Below are positions 61,791 to 64,000 of a stretch of 64,000 bases of DNA, one piece after another. Each line of letters opens with the position of its first letter. Within the stretch, counting starts at the first letter, position 1. Under the pieces are notes generated by a model. That model was not told the DNA's origin, did no database searches, and was given only the letters and a program-made list of their open reading frames with translations. Both the position numbers and the translations under genes were made by a program. The stretch is from Massilia terrae (GTDB taxonomy: Bacteria; Pseudomonadota; Gammaproteobacteria; Burkholderiales; Burkholderiaceae_D), in assembly GCF_024753145.1 (NCBI RefSeq), contig NZ_JANUGU010000010.1, positions 1-64,000 of the forward strand. The letters run 5' to 3'.

Positions 61791-62020
61791 CAGTTGGCGA
61801 GTGTGATTTCGACGGTGACCGTGCCGGTGTCGTGCATGGTGGCGCGGTAGCGGTAGCCGTTGCGGTCGAGGATGCGGTAGAGCGGCAGCGGCTCGCGGTC
61901 GATCAGCATGAGCAGGCGCTTGCCGGGCGCCAGCCAGTCGAGCGCGTCGAGCACGCGCTCCAGCGGTTCGGGCGGCTGCAGTCCGCGCACGTCGAGGTGG
62001 ATGGTGTCGGTATCGCTCAT
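61790..62020 (-). CDS. DUF2249 domain protein (1)
   Basis: 76 aa from ATG 62020. HLDVRGLQPPEPLERVLDALDWLAPGKRLLMLIDREPLPLYRIL is the DUF2249 (TusA-fold-like) signature, with the C-terminal EITLAN strand. Frequent in denitrification clusters; function unknown. The start overlaps the SirB-like gene stop by 4 nt, and the stop overlaps the next start: a tightly coupled operon. Confidence 0.87.
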   Translation of the reverse strand: MSDTDTIHLDVRGLQPPEPLERVLDALDWLAPGKRLLMLIDREPLPLYRILDRNGYRYRATMHDTGTVTVEITLAN

Positions 62021-62400
62021 GAAAGGAAGAACAGCGGATTCTTGGTGACGGCCACGGCGACGATGTAGCCGAAGGTGGCCAGCGCGGCGACGTAGGCCGT
62101 CGCGCGCAGCGCCTTCGTCTTGCCGTACTTGAGGGCGACCGCGCCGAGCAGGATGTAGGCGACCAGCGCCACCAGCTTGGCCGTCAGCCACGGCATCTGG
62201 CCCGGATACTGGTGGCTCCAAAGCGCCAGGCCGACGGCCGATGCCAGCAGCAGCGAATCGACGATGTGGGGCGCGGTCTTGACCCAGCGCCGCTGCAGCA
62301 TTGGCGAGCCTGCCAGCATCCACTGGCCGCGGAGGAAGAAGAAGCTGCCCGACAGCGCGGCGCAGCTCATGTGGAAGTGTTTAAGCAGCAGGTAGTCCAT
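62017..62400 (-). CDS. SirB-like (SirB2 family) membrane protein
   Basis: 127 aa from ATG 62400. Four TM helices; starts MDYLLLKHFHMSCAALSGSFFFLRGQW and contains APHIVDSLLLASAVGLAL, the usual SirB2 features including paired His. Coupled by overlaps to NsrR upstream and DUF2249 downstream. Role in denitrification clusters unknown. Confidence 0.85.
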   Translation of the reverse strand: MDYLLLKHFHMSCAALSGSFFFLRGQWMLAGSPMLQRRWVKTAPHIVDSLLLASAVGLALWSHQYPGQMPWLTAKLVALVAYILLGAVALKYGKTKALRATAYVAALATFGYIVAVAVTKNPLFFLS

Positions 62401-62854
62401 CGGTGGCAAGGCTCGCTCGGTGCATGTCGACCAGCGGACGGATGCTGCCGGCCGGGCGCGGAAGCACGCTCGCCAGCGAAATGCCGTCCAGTTCACGCAA
62501 GTATGCACCGGTTGCGCGTCCCAGTGCACTTTTGAGCACGCAGGTCGGCGACAGGTTGCAGGTGTTGCGCTCCTCGTCGAAGCACTCGACCATGATGAAG
62601 TCCGGTTCGGTGAGGCGCACCACGGAGCCGAGCGACACCGAGGCCGGATCGCAGGCCAGCCGCACGCCGCCGGCCCGGCCACGCACGGTGTCGACCAGGC
62701 CGGCCTGGCCGAGCCGGTGCACGACCTTGGTCAGGTGGTTGCGCGAGATGCCGTGGTTCTCGGCGATCTCCTGCACGGTGACGAGGCGTCCCGGTTGGGC
62801 GCCCACGTACATCAGCACGCGCAACGCATAATCGGTGTAGTCGGTAAGCCTCAT
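62381..62854 (-). CDS. nsrR: NsrR-type Rrf2 regulator
   Basis: 157 aa. Starts MRLTDYTDYALRVLMYVG, the Rrf2 winged HTH with ISRNHLTKVVHRLGQAGLVDTVRGRAGG. Three Cys (ECFDEERNTCNLSPTC) at ~residues 90-105 provide [Fe-S] ligation for NO sensing. NsrR represses NO-detoxification genes until NO destroys its cluster. First gene of the run nsrR-sirB-DUF2249-membrane protein. It overlaps the SirB gene by 20 bp. Confidence 0.9.
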   Translation of the reverse strand: MRLTDYTDYALRVLMYVGAQPGRLVTVQEIAENHGISRNHLTKVVHRLGQAGLVDTVRGRAGGVRLACDPASVSLGSVVRLTEPDFIMVECFDEERNTCNLSPTCVLKSALGRATGAYLRELDGISLASVLPRPAGSIRPLVDMHRASLATDGLPAA

Positions 62855-62876
62855 GCTGGAACCTCGCTTGCCGCGC

Positions 62877-63155
62877 TCAGTGCGCGATGGTGAAGTCGAT
62901 GACGATCGCGCCCGGATCGCGCGCCACGTAGGCGATGTCGAGGCGGCTGCCGAAGTACTCGCGCAGCTGGGCCAGCAGGGGCAGCGGATCGTGGTCGTTC
63001 AGGAAGCGCATGGTCTCGCCGGGCAGCAGCGAATCGAGCGCGCCGAAGATGGCGGCGTGACGGAAGCGGCGGGCGACGCCGCGCGCATCGAAGCCATAGA
63101 CGGTGCTCGGGGCGGTGGCGCAGGAGCAGTCGGAGGAAGTGGAGCAGTCGGACAT
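62877..63155 (-). CDS. DUF2249 domain protein (2)
   Basis: 92 aa from ATG 63155. Cys-rich N-terminus (MSDCSTSSDCSCATAP) followed by the DUF2249 fold (YGFDARGVARRFRHAAIFGALDSLLPGETMRFLNDHDPLPLL ... VARDPGAIVIDFTIAH). The N-terminal Cys cluster could bind metal. Lies between norB and nsrR, same direction. Confidence 0.85.
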   Translation of the reverse strand: MSDCSTSSDCSCATAPSTVYGFDARGVARRFRHAAIFGALDSLLPGETMRFLNDHDPLPLLAQLREYFGSRLDIAYVARDPGAIVIDFTIAH

Positions 63156-63183
63156 GATGTTGGGCTTTCGAGAGAAGGTTGGA

Positions 63184-63210
63184 CATGCGCCGGCGCGGGG
63201 CCGGCGCATG
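63184..63210 (-). terminator. Hairpin downstream of norB
   Basis: 11-bp perfect stem CATGCGCCGGC/GCCGGCGCATG, loop 5 nt, beginning 9 bp after the norB stop. No T tract; it may attenuate transcription into the DUF2249 gene or stabilise mRNA. Confidence 0.55.
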
Positions 63211-63218
63211 CAAGGGTC

Positions 63219-64000
63219 TTACTTGACGGCGCCGAGATTGTCGTTGGCCGCGACGGTGCTCTGCTGCGGCTCGCCGCCCTTGAGCAGGCGCAGCGCGAAC
63301 AGGGCCAGGAACAGCACGCCGATCGCGAACACGATGTCGCCCGGGACACGCAGCCACACCATGGTCTCCATGAAGTGCGAGTGGATCACTTCAGGCGAGC
63401 GGGCGTACCACATGCCCTTCGAGATGCTGGCGACGGCCTGGTAGATGCCGGCCGGGACCAGCGAGATGAACACCATCATCGCCAGGCCGATGTTCAGCAG
63501 CCAGAACATCGGCTTGAGCAGCGCATCCGACCAGGCCAGCCGGTCCGACAGGCCGCGCAGGCAGAACAGCATCAGGCCGATGCCGAGCATGCCGTACACA
63601 CCGAACAGCGCGGCGTGGCCGTGGGCGGCGGTCAGGTTCAGGCCCTGCATGTAGTACAGCGCGATCGGGGTGTTGATCGAGAAGCCGAGCAGGCCGGCGC
63701 CGACGGTGTTCCAGAAGCCGACCGCGATGAAGCACAGGATCGCCCACTTGTAGCTCTGGACCCACGGTGCGGCCTTGGAGCGCTGGTAGTTGCGGTATGC
63801 CTCGATGCCGATCATCGACAGCGGGACCACTTCAAGTGCCGAGAACATGGCGCCGATCGCGATCACCGAGGTCGGGGTGCCGGTCCAGTACAGGTGGTGC
63901 AGCGTGCCCAGGATGCCGCCGAACAGGAACACGATGGTCTCCAGCACGATGGCGGTGTTGGCGGTGGCGGCGCGGATCAGGCCGAGGCGCGAGAACAGCA
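63219..64000 (-). CDS. norB: Nitric oxide reductase NorB, 3' part (runs off window)
   Basis: 260 codons visible, with the 5' part beyond the window edge. Reads LFSRLGLIRAATANTAIV, then ETIVFLFGGILGTLHHLYWTGTP with the two heme/FeB His, SALEVVPLSMIGIEAYRNY, SINTPIALYYMQGLNLTAAHGHAALFGVYGMLGIGLM, all typical of the heme-copper NO reductase catalytic subunit. The HAALFGVYG region and the C-terminus resemble the quinol-type (qNor) enzyme; without the N-terminus this is not certain. Converts NO to N2O, the step after NirK. Confidence 0.93.
   Translation of the reverse strand, partial: LFSRLGLIRAATANTAIVLETIVFLFGGILGTLHHLYWTGTPTSVIAIGAMFSALEVVPLSMIGIEAYRNYQRSKAAPWVQSYKWAILCFIAVGFWNTVGAGLLGFSINTPIALYYMQGLNLTAAHGHAALFGVYGMLGIGLMLFCLRGLSDRLAWSDALLKPMFWLLNIGLAMMVFISLVPAGIYQAVASISKGMWYARSPEVIHSHFMETMVWLRVPGDIVFAIGVLFLALFALRLLKGGEPQQSTVAANDNLGAVK

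Noticed and set aside
1..64000. CRISPR arrays, tRNA and rRNA genes
   Set aside because: None could be recognised; in particular no tRNA gene lies at either island junction, the target being comM itself.

Overview
The window reads as chromosomal DNA of a GC-rich betaproteobacterium. An Oxalobacteraceae-type organism (Massilia/Duganella/Janthinobacterium-like) is my best guess, from the style of the flanking genes: a DUF1840 protein, a GGDEF protein, comM and a compact denitrification cluster. This is judged from translated sequence, not from a database search.

The dominant structure is a ~53.15 kb genomic island (about 2997-56148) inserted inside comM (Mg-chelatase-like competence ATPase). 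The 3' part of comM lies at 2405-2996 and the 5' part at 56149-57071, both on the minus strand. Joining the two pieces gives exactly 505 codons in frame with no base lost, so the insertion looks clean and recent. The left end of the island carries four tightly packed genes: three tyrosine recombinases and a small HTH/coiled-coil protein, in the manner of Tn554 TnpABC or 'recombinase in trio' elements.

Island cargo from left to right is as follows. (a) 8.4-14 kb: a transposase remnant, an AbiEi-like protein, an unknown two-TM coiled-coil protein, a HipA-type kinase without a visible HipB, and an unknown 346-aa protein. (b) 14.3-16.0 kb: an IS1182-family copy with a frameshifted transposase. 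(c) 16.5-19.7 kb: a small DNA-binding-type protein, a DUF5131 three-Cys protein and two TcmP partner proteins. (d) 20.7-24.5 kb: a GT-C-like membrane glycosyltransferase and an exported DUF4214/beta-helix protein. (e) 24.9-34.4 kb: an 11-gene type II secretion-like operon (G, F, E, PilM/N/O-like, C/P-like, secretin D and three more pseudopilins). (f) 34.8-42.6 kb: an Rhs system split over two translationally coupled ORFs, each with its own export signal, followed by small membrane proteins. (g) 42.6-44.3 kb: a second, intact IS1182 copy in inverted orientation. (h) 45.1-46.36 kb: an abortive-infection-type protein. (i) 46.35-51.05 kb: a unit bounded by 17-bp inverted repeats and TAA direct repeats, holding an IS5-family transposase plus tautomerase, MFS, LysR and nitronate monooxygenase genes. 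(j) 51.5-56.0 kb: a DUF262/HNH protein, an XRE regulator with operator palindromes, a divergent HNH nuclease and an AAA ATPase next to the right end.

Right of the island is a host denitrification locus: an outer-membrane beta-barrel protein, a three-domain copper nitrite reductase (nirK) with FNR/DNR-type boxes in the divergent promoter, a CRP/FNR regulator, a polytopic membrane protein, DUF2249 and SirB-like proteins, an NsrR-type Rrf2 regulator, and the 3' part of norB running off the window.

The most interesting part is the island-borne, minimal type II-like secretion operon lying directly upstream of a bipartite Rhs protein whose two halves both carry Sec-type signals. This arrangement suggests a dedicated secretion route for Rhs that differs from the usual T6SS delivery. 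The defence-type genes around it mark the comM site as a defence/offence island.
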